64,000 nt of DNA from Alistipes muris (GTDB taxonomy: Bacteria > Bacteroidota > Bacteroidia > Bacteroidales > Rikenellaceae): positions 95,775 to 159,774 of the forward strand of contig NZ_CALPDD010000004.1 of assembly GCF_943193205.1 (NCBI RefSeq), given 5' to 3'. Under the pieces are notes generated by a model that had not been told where the DNA came from, made no database searches, and saw only the letters and a list, made by a program, of their open reading frames with translations. The first letter of the stretch is position 1, and each line of letters starts with the position of its first letter. The translations under genes and the position numbers were made by a program. Below, in pieces: positions 48,652-56,052 of the stretch.

Positions 48652-49949
48652 ATCGTTTTGCTGTCTTTCGTTATCCCTCTCTCCGGGCTCTCCTTCCCGT
48701 CGTAAACGACGCGGCCGCCCACTACCGTCAGCACGGCGCGGCCCCGCGCCGGCCAGCCCGCAAAGGGGGTCGAACGTCCCTTGGAGCGGAACGCCGCCGG
48801 GTCTATTTCGTAAGGCGTTTCAAGGTCCAGCACCGTGAAGTCCGCCGCTTCGCCCGGCTCCAGTCCGCCCCCGAGGCCGAATATCCGGCGCGGATTCACC
48901 GCCATCAGCTCCACGAGCCGCTCCAGCCCTATCTTTCCCGGCACTACCAAATGCTCGTAGAGCACCCCGAACGCGCATTCCAGCCCCACGATGCCCATCG
49001 CGCTGCCCGCCAGGCCGCGGCTTTTCTCCTCGGCCGTGTGGGGCGCATGGTCCGTGGCTATCACTTCTATCGTCCCGTCGGCGATTCCGGCCAACAGCGC
49101 GTCGCGGTCGGCCCGGCTCCGCAGGGGCGGGTTCATCTTGAAACGGCCGTCTTCCTGCAAATCTTCGTCACACAACAGCAAGTAGTGCGGCGCCGTCTCG
49201 CAGCTCACGCGCAGCCCCCGGGCTTTCGCCTGCCGCACCAGCTCCACGCTTTCACGCGTCGATACATGGCAGACATGATACTGACAGCCCGTCTTCTCGG
49301 CCAGCATGATGTCCCGCTCCACCTGACGCCATTCGCTTTCGGAGCAGATGCCCTTGTGGCCGTGCTCGCGGCAGTAGCCGCCGTCGTGTATATAGCCCCC
49401 GTGCAGCAGGTCGTCGACCTCGCAATGGGCCACTATCGGCCGGCCCGCCGCTGCGGCCCGCCGCATCGCTTCCTCCATCAGCCCGGCCGACTGTACGCCG
49501 CGGCCGTCGTCCGAAAATCCGGCAACATGCGGTGCCAATGCCGCGAAGTCCACCAGCTCGCCGCAGCCCCGCTGTCCCATCGTAATCGACGCATAGGGCA
49601 CCACCCGCACCACGGCGTCGCGCCCGATGAGGTCGGTCTGCACCCGCAGGTGTTCCGGCGTATCGGGCGCCGGGTTCAGGTTCGGCATCGCGCAGACGGT
49701 CGTGTAGCCGCCGCGCGCCGCTGCCGCCGTGCCCGTCGCGATGGTCTCCTTGTGCGGGAATCCCGGTTCGCGCAGGTGTACATGGACGTCGACCAGCCCC
49801 GGCACCACATGCCGTCCTCCGAGGTCCACCGTCCGGTCCGCCGTGGTCCCCGGCGTATCGGCCGCCATACGGCCGTCTTCCACCAGCAGCGACCCCGCCG
49901 CGAATCTTCCGCCGCGGTAGACTTGTGCGTTCACGTACCTTGTCTTCAT
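48648..49949 (-). CDS. pyrC: Dihydroorotase
   Basis: 433 residues from MKTRYVNAQVYRGGRF. An in-frame extension to 50108 crosses a terminator hairpin and was not used. Zinc amidohydrolase that cyclises carbamoyl aspartate. GLVDVHVHLREPGFPHKET carries the HxH metal ligands, and VIATDHAPHTAEEK is the class I signature near the C-terminal metal Asp. It is the first gene of the pyr operon, preceded by a leader peptide ORF and a terminator. Confidence 0.96.
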   Translation of the reverse strand: MKTRYVNAQVYRGGRFAAGSLLVEDGRMAADTPGTTADRTVDLGGRHVVPGLVDVHVHLREPGFPHKETIATGTAAAARGGYTTVCAMPNLNPAPDTPEHLRVQTDLIGRDAVVRVVPYASITMGQRGCGELVDFAALAPHVAGFSDDGRGVQSAGLMEEAMRRAAAAGRPIVAHCEVDDLLHGGYIHDGGYCREHGHKGICSESEWRQVERDIMLAEKTGCQYHVCHVSTRESVELVRQAKARGLRVSCETAPHYLLLCDEDLQEDGRFKMNPPLRSRADRDALLAGIADGTIEVIATDHAPHTAEEKSRGLAGSAMGIVGLECAFGVLYEHLVVPGKIGLERLVELMAVNPRRIFGLGGGLEPGEAADFTVLDLETPYEIDPAAFRSKGRSTPFAGWPARGRAVLTVVGGRVVYDGKESPERGITKDSKTI

Positions 49950-49963
49950 TCCGGTCCGAGCAT

Positions 49964-49995
49964 AAAAAAATAGGGCAACCGTGCCGGTTACCCTA
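49964..49995 (-). terminator. Intrinsic terminator in the pyr leader (attenuator)
   Basis: On the minus strand TAGGG-T-AACCG / CGGTT-G-CCCTA (49971-49995) makes a stem of ten paired bases with one mismatch, followed at once by TTTTTTT (49970-49964). It lies 15 nt before the pyrC ATG. A terminator directly before the first gene of an operon implies attenuation. Confidence 0.8.
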
Positions 49996-50098
49996 ATAAA
50001 ACAACAATGCCGCATTCGTCGACAGACCCGAAACCCGACCGATGGTCCTGCTGCCAGAACGTGCCGATCCGAGTTATGTTGGGTTCGCGTCTCATCAT
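49988..50098 (-). other. Putative pyr leader peptide ORF (36 codons)
   Basis: ATG at 50098 (MMRREPNITRIGTFW...) runs for 36 codons and stops at TAA (49988-49990) inside the 5' arm of the terminator. Just before the stop is a U-rich stretch (GTTGTTTTATTA), the kind of site where polymerase pauses at low UTP. The predicted transcription start is only ~10 nt upstream. The geometry recalls the E. coli pyrBI leader. Translation is not proven. Confidence 0.5.
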
Positions 50099-50115
50099 GC
50101 GGTTGCATTCGGGGA

Positions 50116-50146
50116 CAAAGGTACGACTTTAAGGACGAAACCGCAA
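50116..50146 (-). promoter_or_regulatory. Predicted promoter of the pyr operon
   Basis: Minus-strand TACCTTTG (50116-50123) with TTG (50144-50146) 20 nt upstream, a full consensus match. It would start transcription near 50109, giving a leader of about 160 nt. Confidence 0.65.
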
Positions 50147-50216
50147 TCTTTCCGGACGAAAAATTTTCAACAATCCGTCCACATCCCCGCCTTTCTCCGG
50201 TGTCCCGGCGCCGCCC

Positions 50217-50720
50217 TCATAAAACCCGGCTTTTACTCGGACCGAACAGGTCCGTCCGGTCTTCCATCGTTCCGTCCGCCGCCACGCGGTAGAATCGTTG
50301 GTTGGTCGTCGGCGAGCCCAGCGGCCCCAGCGCCTCCACCCACGGACCCAGTTTGATGTAGTCGTAGGTCTCGGGCGCCACGCCTGCCGGGAGTTCCGGG
50401 CAGCCCGAGTACCACCCCACCCGCAGCTTCGGTTTCAGCCGCCGCACCGTCGCCGCCAGCCGCGCAATTTCGTGGGGCGCCCCGTCGCCGCCCATGAAAC
50501 ACACGCACGTCACCGCCGGCCCGTAGCGGCCGAGCAGCACCCCCAGCGCTTCGTCGTCCAGCACTTCGCCCGCATCGGCTTGCAGGTGGGGGCTGTGGCA
50601 GCCCGGACAACGGTTGGGGCACCCCGCAATATTTATCGCCAGCGTCGTTTCGCCGGGTATCTCGGCGAAAACCACATCGTAGTTACAGAACCGTACCACC
50701 CCGCTACTCCGCTTTGGCAT
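50217..50720 (-). CDS. nrdG: Anaerobic ribonucleoside-triphosphate reductase activating protein
   Basis: 167 residues. Radical SAM enzyme that installs the glycyl radical on NrdD. The AdoMet-cluster motif is GCPNRCPGCHSP, Cys34-x3-Cys38-x2-Cys41. Its start overlaps the end of nrdD by 17 nt, so the pair is translationally coupled. Confidence 0.95.
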   Translation of the reverse strand: MPKRSSGVVRFCNYDVVFAEIPGETTLAINIAGCPNRCPGCHSPHLQADAGEVLDDEALGVLLGRYGPAVTCVCFMGGDGAPHEIARLAATVRRLKPKLRVGWYSGCPELPAGVAPETYDYIKLGPWVEALGPLGSPTTNQRFYRVAADGTMEDRTDLFGPSKSRVL

Positions 50721-52797
50721 AGAACCTCCGGGCCGCTTCCTGCTGACGCGCCACCGAGAAATTCGACACCCGCTTCATGTAGCCGATTACCCGCGTCAGG
50801 TAATCCACCCGGTCGCTGTGGCACTCGGGGCATTCCTTCAGATAGCGTTTGTCGATATGGCCGCACACGTTGCATACCGTGTTGGGGATGTTGAACGTGA
50901 AGTAATTGCACCCCTCAGCCGCCGCCACCCGCAGCAGGTGGCGGTATTGTTCCTGCGTGAGGTGTTCCTCCAGGTTCATGTGGAGCGCAGAACCGCCCGT
51001 CAGATGTTCGATGTACTTGCGGCCGTGCAGACGGAACTTGTCGATGACGTTCAGCGACGGGTCTTCCACCGCATAGAAATAGGAGTTGTAGCAGTCGCGC
51101 GGCACCGCATAGCCGTCTTCGCGGTCCCACTTGGCGTGCTTCACCCCCACGTTTTCGGCCGGAATCATTTCGCAGTTGAACATCAGCTCCTTCGAGCGGT
51201 ATTTCTTGTTGTAGCGCTCCACCAGCCCCAGCACTTCCTGCACGAACGCCGCATAGCCGTCGTTGTCGTCGATGCGCAGCCCCAGGAATTCGGCCGCCTC
51301 GACCAGCCCGTTCACCCCCACGGTCAGATACTGCCGCGCAAGGTTTATGTAACCCGCATCGAAGAGCGGGAGCATCCCTTTCGATTGCAGCGCCTTGAGA
51401 TTTTCGTTGTAGGCCGTCTGGACCTTGTGCACCAGGTCGACCACTTCTTCCAGGAACGTCAGGTAGTGCATCCCGTTCTTCACCGCATACTGGATGCAGC
51501 GGTTCAGGTTGATTGTCAGCACGCTTTTCGAGCCTGTCGACACACCGCCCGCACCCAGCGTGTAGCTGAATCCGTTGTCCTGTATCTCGTTTCTGAGACG
51601 GCAGCACGACGAAAGCGAATCGGCATTGTCGCTGATGTAGGTAAAGAACGAATGGCCCTCGGCATACATCTTCGCCGTGAAGTCGCCCCATTCTGCGTCC
51701 ATCGCGTCGCCGTCCTTGGTCAGCAGCGCCATCGTCTCGACCGGGAACGTCAGCACGGTTTTGGTGCGTTCGCGGTTGAACCATGTCATGAATCGTTTTT
51801 GGAGCCACGAGAGCGATTCCCAATGGGGTTTCGACCCGTCCGGGAATACGAATTCGCCGAAAAGCGACTCAAAATAGTAGCGGTCGTAGTAGGCCACGTT
51901 CCAGAACACGGCCTGGAAGTTCCGCGCACCCGTGGGCTGGTTGATGGAATAAACGATTTGCTCGAAGCTGTCCGTGATGATTTTGTCGATCGTGCGCCGT
52001 TTGCGCGAGAGGTCCACCACTTCGTCGGCACGCAGATAGTAGTCTTCGCCGTATTCCTGTTCGATGAAGTAGTTCATGTACATCAGAAATTCCGGCGTTG
52101 CGCAGGCCCCCGACAGCATCGACGAGACGATGAACACCATGTTCACGAAGCCGCCGCAGAACGATTTGAGGTTCGTCGGCCGCGTCGAGTTGCCGCCCAC
52201 CGTAAGCGTGCCGTTGAGCAGCCACGGGTACATCGTCACCGAAGCGCAGTAGTTGGCCATCGAGGTTTCGTCGTTCTTGTAGATGAAGTGGCTGTTCAGC
52301 AGGTGCAGATACCTGTCCGCCAGCTCCTTGCCGTACATCTCCTTGATGCGGTCGGTCAGCAGGCGGCGGTTCAGACGGATGAAGTTCTGCTTCGGCAGTT
52401 CGCCGATGAGGGTGGCGATGTTCTTGTTCTCCACATTGGCGTTGGCGTCGTATTTCGAGCCCGTCGCCGGGTTCGAGGCGTCGCAGTAGGAGGTCAGAAA
52501 ATCCAGCTTCTCGCGCGTCTCGCGGTCTTCGGTGTGTTTCTGGCGATAGAGTATGTAGCTTTTCGCCACCGCAAAGTAGCGTTCGGCCATCAGCGCCGTC
52601 TCCACCTGGTTCTGTATCTCCTCCACCGACATCCCGTCCGACACCCTCACCCGGCTCAGCACCGACGTCAGGTCGTCGTCCGTGGCGTAGCCTCCCGCCG
52701 CCAGAAAGGCCTTGCTCACCGCACGTTTGATTTTCTCCACCGAAAACACTTCGCGCTTGCCGTCGCGTTTGACAATGTTGAGTTCCGAAATTCCCAT
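50704..52797 (-). CDS. nrdD: Anaerobic (class III) ribonucleoside-triphosphate reductase
   Basis: 697 residues. Reduces NTPs to dNTPs with a glycyl radical in anaerobic cells. The N-terminal ~90 residues are an ATP-cone (IVKRDGKREVFSVEKIKRAVSKAF). The C-terminal zinc site is VCNVCGHIDKRYLKECPECH, followed by RVIGYMKRVSNFS with the radical glycine near 672. A cobalamin riboswitch lies 322 nt upstream, with repeats and a hairpin in between. Confidence 0.96.
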   Translation of the reverse strand: MGISELNIVKRDGKREVFSVEKIKRAVSKAFLAAGGYATDDDLTSVLSRVRVSDGMSVEEIQNQVETALMAERYFAVAKSYILYRQKHTEDRETREKLDFLTSYCDASNPATGSKYDANANVENKNIATLIGELPKQNFIRLNRRLLTDRIKEMYGKELADRYLHLLNSHFIYKNDETSMANYCASVTMYPWLLNGTLTVGGNSTRPTNLKSFCGGFVNMVFIVSSMLSGACATPEFLMYMNYFIEQEYGEDYYLRADEVVDLSRKRRTIDKIITDSFEQIVYSINQPTGARNFQAVFWNVAYYDRYYFESLFGEFVFPDGSKPHWESLSWLQKRFMTWFNRERTKTVLTFPVETMALLTKDGDAMDAEWGDFTAKMYAEGHSFFTYISDNADSLSSCCRLRNEIQDNGFSYTLGAGGVSTGSKSVLTINLNRCIQYAVKNGMHYLTFLEEVVDLVHKVQTAYNENLKALQSKGMLPLFDAGYINLARQYLTVGVNGLVEAAEFLGLRIDDNDGYAAFVQEVLGLVERYNKKYRSKELMFNCEMIPAENVGVKHAKWDREDGYAVPRDCYNSYFYAVEDPSLNVIDKFRLHGRKYIEHLTGGSALHMNLEEHLTQEQYRHLLRVAAAEGCNYFTFNIPNTVCNVCGHIDKRYLKECPECHSDRVDYLTRVIGYMKRVSNFSVARQQEAARRFYAKAE

Positions 52798-53119
52798 ATC
52801 CGTATATTTTTATTATAGTGTCATTCCAAGCCCCAGCCCCGGCCTCGCCCCGCGTCTCTGCCGAATCATCTGCAGCAAGCACCTCGCGGGCCCGGCTGGG
52901 GCGGTCGTGCCATAGGCGCGAGCCGGGCCCCGCGCAAAGTTGCTATCCCGTCATTACGAGGAGCCGCAGACAAACCGGCACTCGTAGCGCAAGCGTTTCC
53001 CGGCAGTCGCCAAGCCATCCCGTTCCACCCCAAGGGGCGAAACAGCCTTTTCAGTTTTCCGATTCTTGTTTTTTCATCGTTGGACCGCACCCTTTTTCCC
53101 GAGGGCGTCGGTCCCGTCC
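52798..53119 (-). other. nrdD leader region: hairpins and dispersed repeat, no gene seen
   Basis: The 322 nt between the riboswitch and nrdD contain a hairpin next to the aptamer (53082-53113, GGACCG/CGGTCC base), the dispersed repeat at 52944-53026 and a GC-rich inverted repeat (52886-52897 with 52921-52933, one bulge). The only ORFs are short and unconvincing, including one of eight codons. One of these hairpins may be the riboswitch expression platform. Confidence 0.5.
52944..53026. repeat. Dispersed intergenic repeat-like segment in the nrdD leader
   Basis: The plus strand reads CCGTCATTACGAGGAGCCGC and later GTCGCCAAGCCATCCCGTTC, the pattern of a common bacterial intergenic repeat. It is related to the segment between purD and folD. 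It appears to have been inserted between the riboswitch and nrdD. Confidence 0.5.
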
Positions 53120-53291
53120 GGCAAGGCAGGTCTTCTGACTCGTTCCTTCTGCACGCCTTCCCGCCCGCAGGGGCAGTGGCTCAAAGATTGTGCAGGTCAC
53201 GGCGGAACTCACAGCTACGGGAATAGTCCCTGATTCGCACAGGCGTTCCCTTTTGATCCCGTGCCGGCAGCCGCCGGCGGGGAACCTTGCC
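53120..53291 (-). promoter_or_regulatory. Cobalamin (B12) riboswitch upstream of nrdDG
   Basis: On the minus strand the conserved parts occur in order: closing stem GGCAAGG (53285-53291), AAAAGGGAAC, AATCAGGGACTATTCCCGTA, GAGCCACTG, GGGCGGGAAGG, then the B12 box GAGTCAGAAGACCTGCC (53125-53141) and the closing CCTTGCC. It faces nrdD. B12 elements before class I or III reductase genes are known where a B12-dependent class II enzyme is also present. No class II gene is in this window. Confidence 0.92.
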
Positions 53292-53296
53292 AGCAG

Positions 53297-53304
53297 CAAA
53301 AGTA
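53297..53304 (-). promoter_or_regulatory. Predicted -7 box of the riboswitch transcript
   Basis: Minus-strand TACTTTTG fits TAnnTTTG and would place the transcription start right at the first aptamer stem. A -33 TTG is not evident. Confidence 0.45.
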
Positions 53305-53408
53305 GGAATTGTCCGCCGTTCCGCCAGCATCGGCGCCCGGTTTTTAATGAACAAGTTTTGAACAAACGCCCCGAAACGCCGCAGGATGCACCGCTGCAAA
53401 ATTTTCGT

Positions 53409-53416
53409 TACCTTTG
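53409..53416 (+). promoter_or_regulatory. Predicted -7 box for the GNAT gene
   Basis: TACCTTTG matches TAnnTTTG 20 nt before the ATG at 53436. No clear TTG lies at -33. Confidence 0.45.
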
Positions 53417-53435
53417 TACATAATATTTCCGCTCC

Positions 53436-53993
53436 ATGACACACCGTTTGCAGTTTGCCGCGTTCTGTTCCCCCGCCGATTCCGGATGGGCCGAGGCCAT
53501 GACCATCTACCGCGAAGCCTTCCCCCCGAGGGAGCGGCGCAGCGAGGAGGATACTGTCGCCGCGCTGACCGACCCAGCGTTCCGGGCCGAGAGCATCCGA
53601 GTGGACCGGCAGGTCGCCGGCATCCTCTTTTATTGGCTGTTCGGCGCTTCTTATTATGTCGAGTACCTCGCTGTCTCGCCTGCACTCCGGGGTCGGAACA
53701 TCGGCGCCGAAGCGTTGGCGGAGTTCTGCCGCGGCAGGCGGGTCATCCTCGAAATCGAGCCGCCCGAAGAACCCCTCGCCATCCGGCGCAAGCACTTCTA
53801 CGAACGCGCGGGGTTCGTCGCCAATCCCCACGCTTACATCCACCCCTCCTACGGCTGCCCCAACGAACCCCACCCGCTGGTGCTGATGAGCTTTCCCGGC
53901 CCCCTCACAAACGACGAAGCCCGCGGTTTCGCGGACTTCGTAAGAGAAAAGGTACTTCGGTATTCGCAGCTCGAACACCCCGGCTACAAGTAG
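53436..53993 (+). CDS. GNAT-family N-acetyltransferase
   Basis: 185 residues. The GNAT core is visible: EAMTIYREAFPPRER (helix 1), VDRQVAGILFYW, and the acetyl-CoA loop region YLAVSPALRGRNIGAEAL, followed by HFYERAGFVANPHAYIHPSY. The acceptor is unknown. It is transcribed divergently from the riboswitch-nrdDG unit. Its 3' end overlaps the convergent nrnA gene by 10 nt. Confidence 0.85.
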   Translation: MTHRLQFAAFCSPADSGWAEAMTIYREAFPPRERRSEEDTVAALTDPAFRAESIRVDRQVAGILFYWLFGASYYVEYLAVSPALRGRNIGAEALAEFCRGRRVILEIEPPEEPLAIRRKHFYERAGFVANPHAYIHPSYGCPNEPHPLVLMSFPGPLTNDEARGFADFVREKVLRYSQLEHPGYK

Positions 53994-55012
53994 CCTTCTT
54001 CGGCAAACTCGCGGACCGAACGCACGTAGCGTGCGATGGTCTCCTCCATGGTGTCGTACGATTTGCCGCCCGCCGCGTTCTTGTGGCCGCCGCCGTTGAA
54101 GTACTTGCGGGCAAAGAGGTTGACATCCACGTCGCCGCGCGAACGCAGCGACACCCGGATGAACTTGCGATGAGCAAGGAACATCGCCGACATCTTCATC
54201 TTCTTGATTGTCAGCGCGTAGTTCACAAACCCCTCGCTGTCGCCCTGCTGGAATCCGAAGCGGCGCATTTCGTGTTCCATCAGCGACATGTAAGCCACCG
54301 TCCCGTCCTCGATGAGCTGCATCTTGCGGTTGATGGCATAGCCGAACAGCCGCGCGCGGCCCTCGGTATAGGCGTTGTAGACATTGTTGTAGACCGTCGG
54401 GACGTGCACGCCCCGTTCCACCAGCGTCGCCACCGCCCGGAACAGCCCCGGCGTGAGGGACGAAAAGGCGAAGTTGCCCGTGTCGGTCATCATCCCCACA
54501 TAGAGCGCTTCGGCCATCTGCTGCGTGATGGCCTCAGTCCCGAAGAGCGCTTCGATAAGCCGGTACATGATATAGCACGTGCTCGACGCTCCCGGGTAGG
54601 AGAACATCAGGTCGAAACCCTCGTCGGGCGAGAGATGGTGGTCGATCAGTATCCGCCGGGCCGAGGTGTTGGCCGACAGCATGTCGCTGAGTATTTCCAG
54701 CCGGGAAACAGCGTTGAAATCCAGGCAGAAAATCAGGTCGGCTTCCGCAAGGGCCCGCGCCGCACGGCCTTCGGTGTCGCTGCGGAACACCACCACTTCC
54801 TCGATGCCGGGCATCCAGTCCAGAAAATAGGGATATTTGTTCGGCACGATGCAGGTGGCCTCGTGTCCCAGCGCCCGCAGCGCCCCGGCCCAGGCCAGCG
54901 ACGAGCCCACGGCGTCGCCGTCGGGATTGGTATGGGAGACGATCGCCGCACGCAGACCCGGCGTGGAGAGCATCTGGCGCAGGCGGTCGACTTGGTCGGT
55001 TGATAGTTTCAT
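53984..55012 (-). CDS. nrnA: DHH-family phosphoesterase, NrnA-like (nanoRNase / pAp phosphatase)
   Basis: 342 residues. Degrades short oligoribonucleotides and may dephosphorylate pAp. DHH motifs are present: SHTNPDGDAVGS, FCLDFNAV, LIDHHLSP and MMTDTGNF. The C-terminal DHHA1 substrate domain carries FNGGGHKNAAGG. Length is typical. It overlaps the convergent GNAT gene at the 3' end. Confidence 0.9.
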   Translation of the reverse strand: MKLSTDQVDRLRQMLSTPGLRAAIVSHTNPDGDAVGSSLAWAGALRALGHEATCIVPNKYPYFLDWMPGIEEVVVFRSDTEGRAARALAEADLIFCLDFNAVSRLEILSDMLSANTSARRILIDHHLSPDEGFDLMFSYPGASSTCYIMYRLIEALFGTEAITQQMAEALYVGMMTDTGNFAFSSLTPGLFRAVATLVERGVHVPTVYNNVYNAYTEGRARLFGYAINRKMQLIEDGTVAYMSLMEHEMRRFGFQQGDSEGFVNYALTIKKMKMSAMFLAHRKFIRVSLRSRGDVDVNLFARKYFNGGGHKNAAGGKSYDTMEETIARYVRSVREFAEEGYL

Positions 55013-55038
55013 CGGCTCGGGTTGTTCGTTCGTCGGTG

Positions 55039-55046
55039 CAAAAATA
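55039..55046 (-). promoter_or_regulatory. Predicted -7 box for nrnA
   Basis: Minus-strand TATTTTTG in the 44-nt gap upstream of nrnA fits TAnnTTTG. No clear -33 element; it may be internal to the MFS-S66 transcript. Confidence 0.4.
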
Positions 55047-55056
55047 GTAAAATTCC

Positions 55057-56046
55057 TTATTCCTCCGCGGCTTCCGCTTCAAAAACCAGGTGTCCGCCTT
55101 CGGCGTCCACGGTCAGTTCCGCACGGCGGCCCATGTAGAGCGCTTCGTTGAGGATGTCATGGCCCGCCGGGAATCCGAACAGCAGCGGAATCCCCAGCGG
55201 CCGCAGGTGCGCCGCCACCCGCTCGTAGGCGTCGGCTCCGAAGCGTTCGGCGCCCGCTATGTGGCTGAAGTCGCCCACCACCACCGCCTGTACGTTGCTC
55301 AGCGCCCCGCTCCGCAGCAGTTGCTGCATCATCCGGTCCACCCGGTAGACGTATTCGTTCACTTCCTCAAGAAACAGAATCGTCGGGCTGTCGGTCTGGA
55401 GCGCTTCGGGGGTCCCGCAGGCGGCGCACAGCACCGTCAGGTTGCCTCCCGTCAGACGGCCCCGCGCCTTGCCCGCCACGTCGAGCGGATGCGGCGCCAC
55501 GTCGATGCGGCGAAGCAGTCCGAACAGGGCCCGCCGCAGCGATTCGGCTGCCAGGTCTTCTTCCTCGAACACGAACGAGCCCGGCATCGTTCCGTGTATG
55601 CTCTCCACCCCCACATGCGCCAATGCCGCGTGCAGCGTCGTCAGGTCGCTGAATCCCACCAGCCATTTCGGGTTCCAGCGCAGCTCCTGCAGCCGCAGCA
55701 TCGGCAACAGCCGCACCGACCCGTAGCCGCCGCGGCACGCTATGACGGCTTTCACCGTCGGGTCCTCGATCATCGCCTGCAAGTCGGCGGCGCGCACGCT
55801 GTCGGGGGCCGCAAAGTAGCCGTCGCTCTGATCGCAGCAATGGGGCGCGAACTTCACATGCAGGCCCCACGACGCAAAGCGGCCGCGCAGCAGCGCCGTA
55901 TCGGTCTTGGCCGCGAGTTTCGCCGCCGGGGTCACCAACCCCACCGTATCGCCGATGCGCAGGTAGGGCGGGCGCACGAATTCCAGCGTGTCGGCCGACG
56001 CCGTCGCGCCAAGGAGCAGGCAGATTATCGTAAGCAGTCGTTTCAT
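55057..56046 (-). CDS. S66-family LD-carboxypeptidase with signal peptide
   Basis: 329 residues. An N-terminal signal peptide (MKRLLTIICLLLGATASA) suggests a periplasmic enzyme. S66 peptidases (LdcA/MccF) cut the terminal D-Ala of muropeptides. The serine lies in WLVGFSDLTTLH, the glutamate in ILFLEEVNEYVYR and the histidine in FGFPAGHD. The secreted form is less usual than the cytoplasmic LdcA type. It starts 6 nt after the MFS gene. Confidence 0.87.
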   Translation of the reverse strand: MKRLLTIICLLLGATASADTLEFVRPPYLRIGDTVGLVTPAAKLAAKTDTALLRGRFASWGLHVKFAPHCCDQSDGYFAAPDSVRAADLQAMIEDPTVKAVIACRGGYGSVRLLPMLRLQELRWNPKWLVGFSDLTTLHAALAHVGVESIHGTMPGSFVFEEEDLAAESLRRALFGLLRRIDVAPHPLDVAGKARGRLTGGNLTVLCAACGTPEALQTDSPTILFLEEVNEYVYRVDRMMQQLLRSGALSNVQAVVVGDFSHIAGAERFGADAYERVAAHLRPLGIPLLFGFPAGHDILNEALYMGRRAELTVDAEGGHLVFEAEAAEE

Positions 56047-56052
56047 CGTTCG

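Noticed and set aside
49950..50108. 53-residue N-terminal extension of PyrC
   Set aside because: It would be translated through the terminator hairpin, is not like dihydroorotases, and starts at the predicted transcription start.
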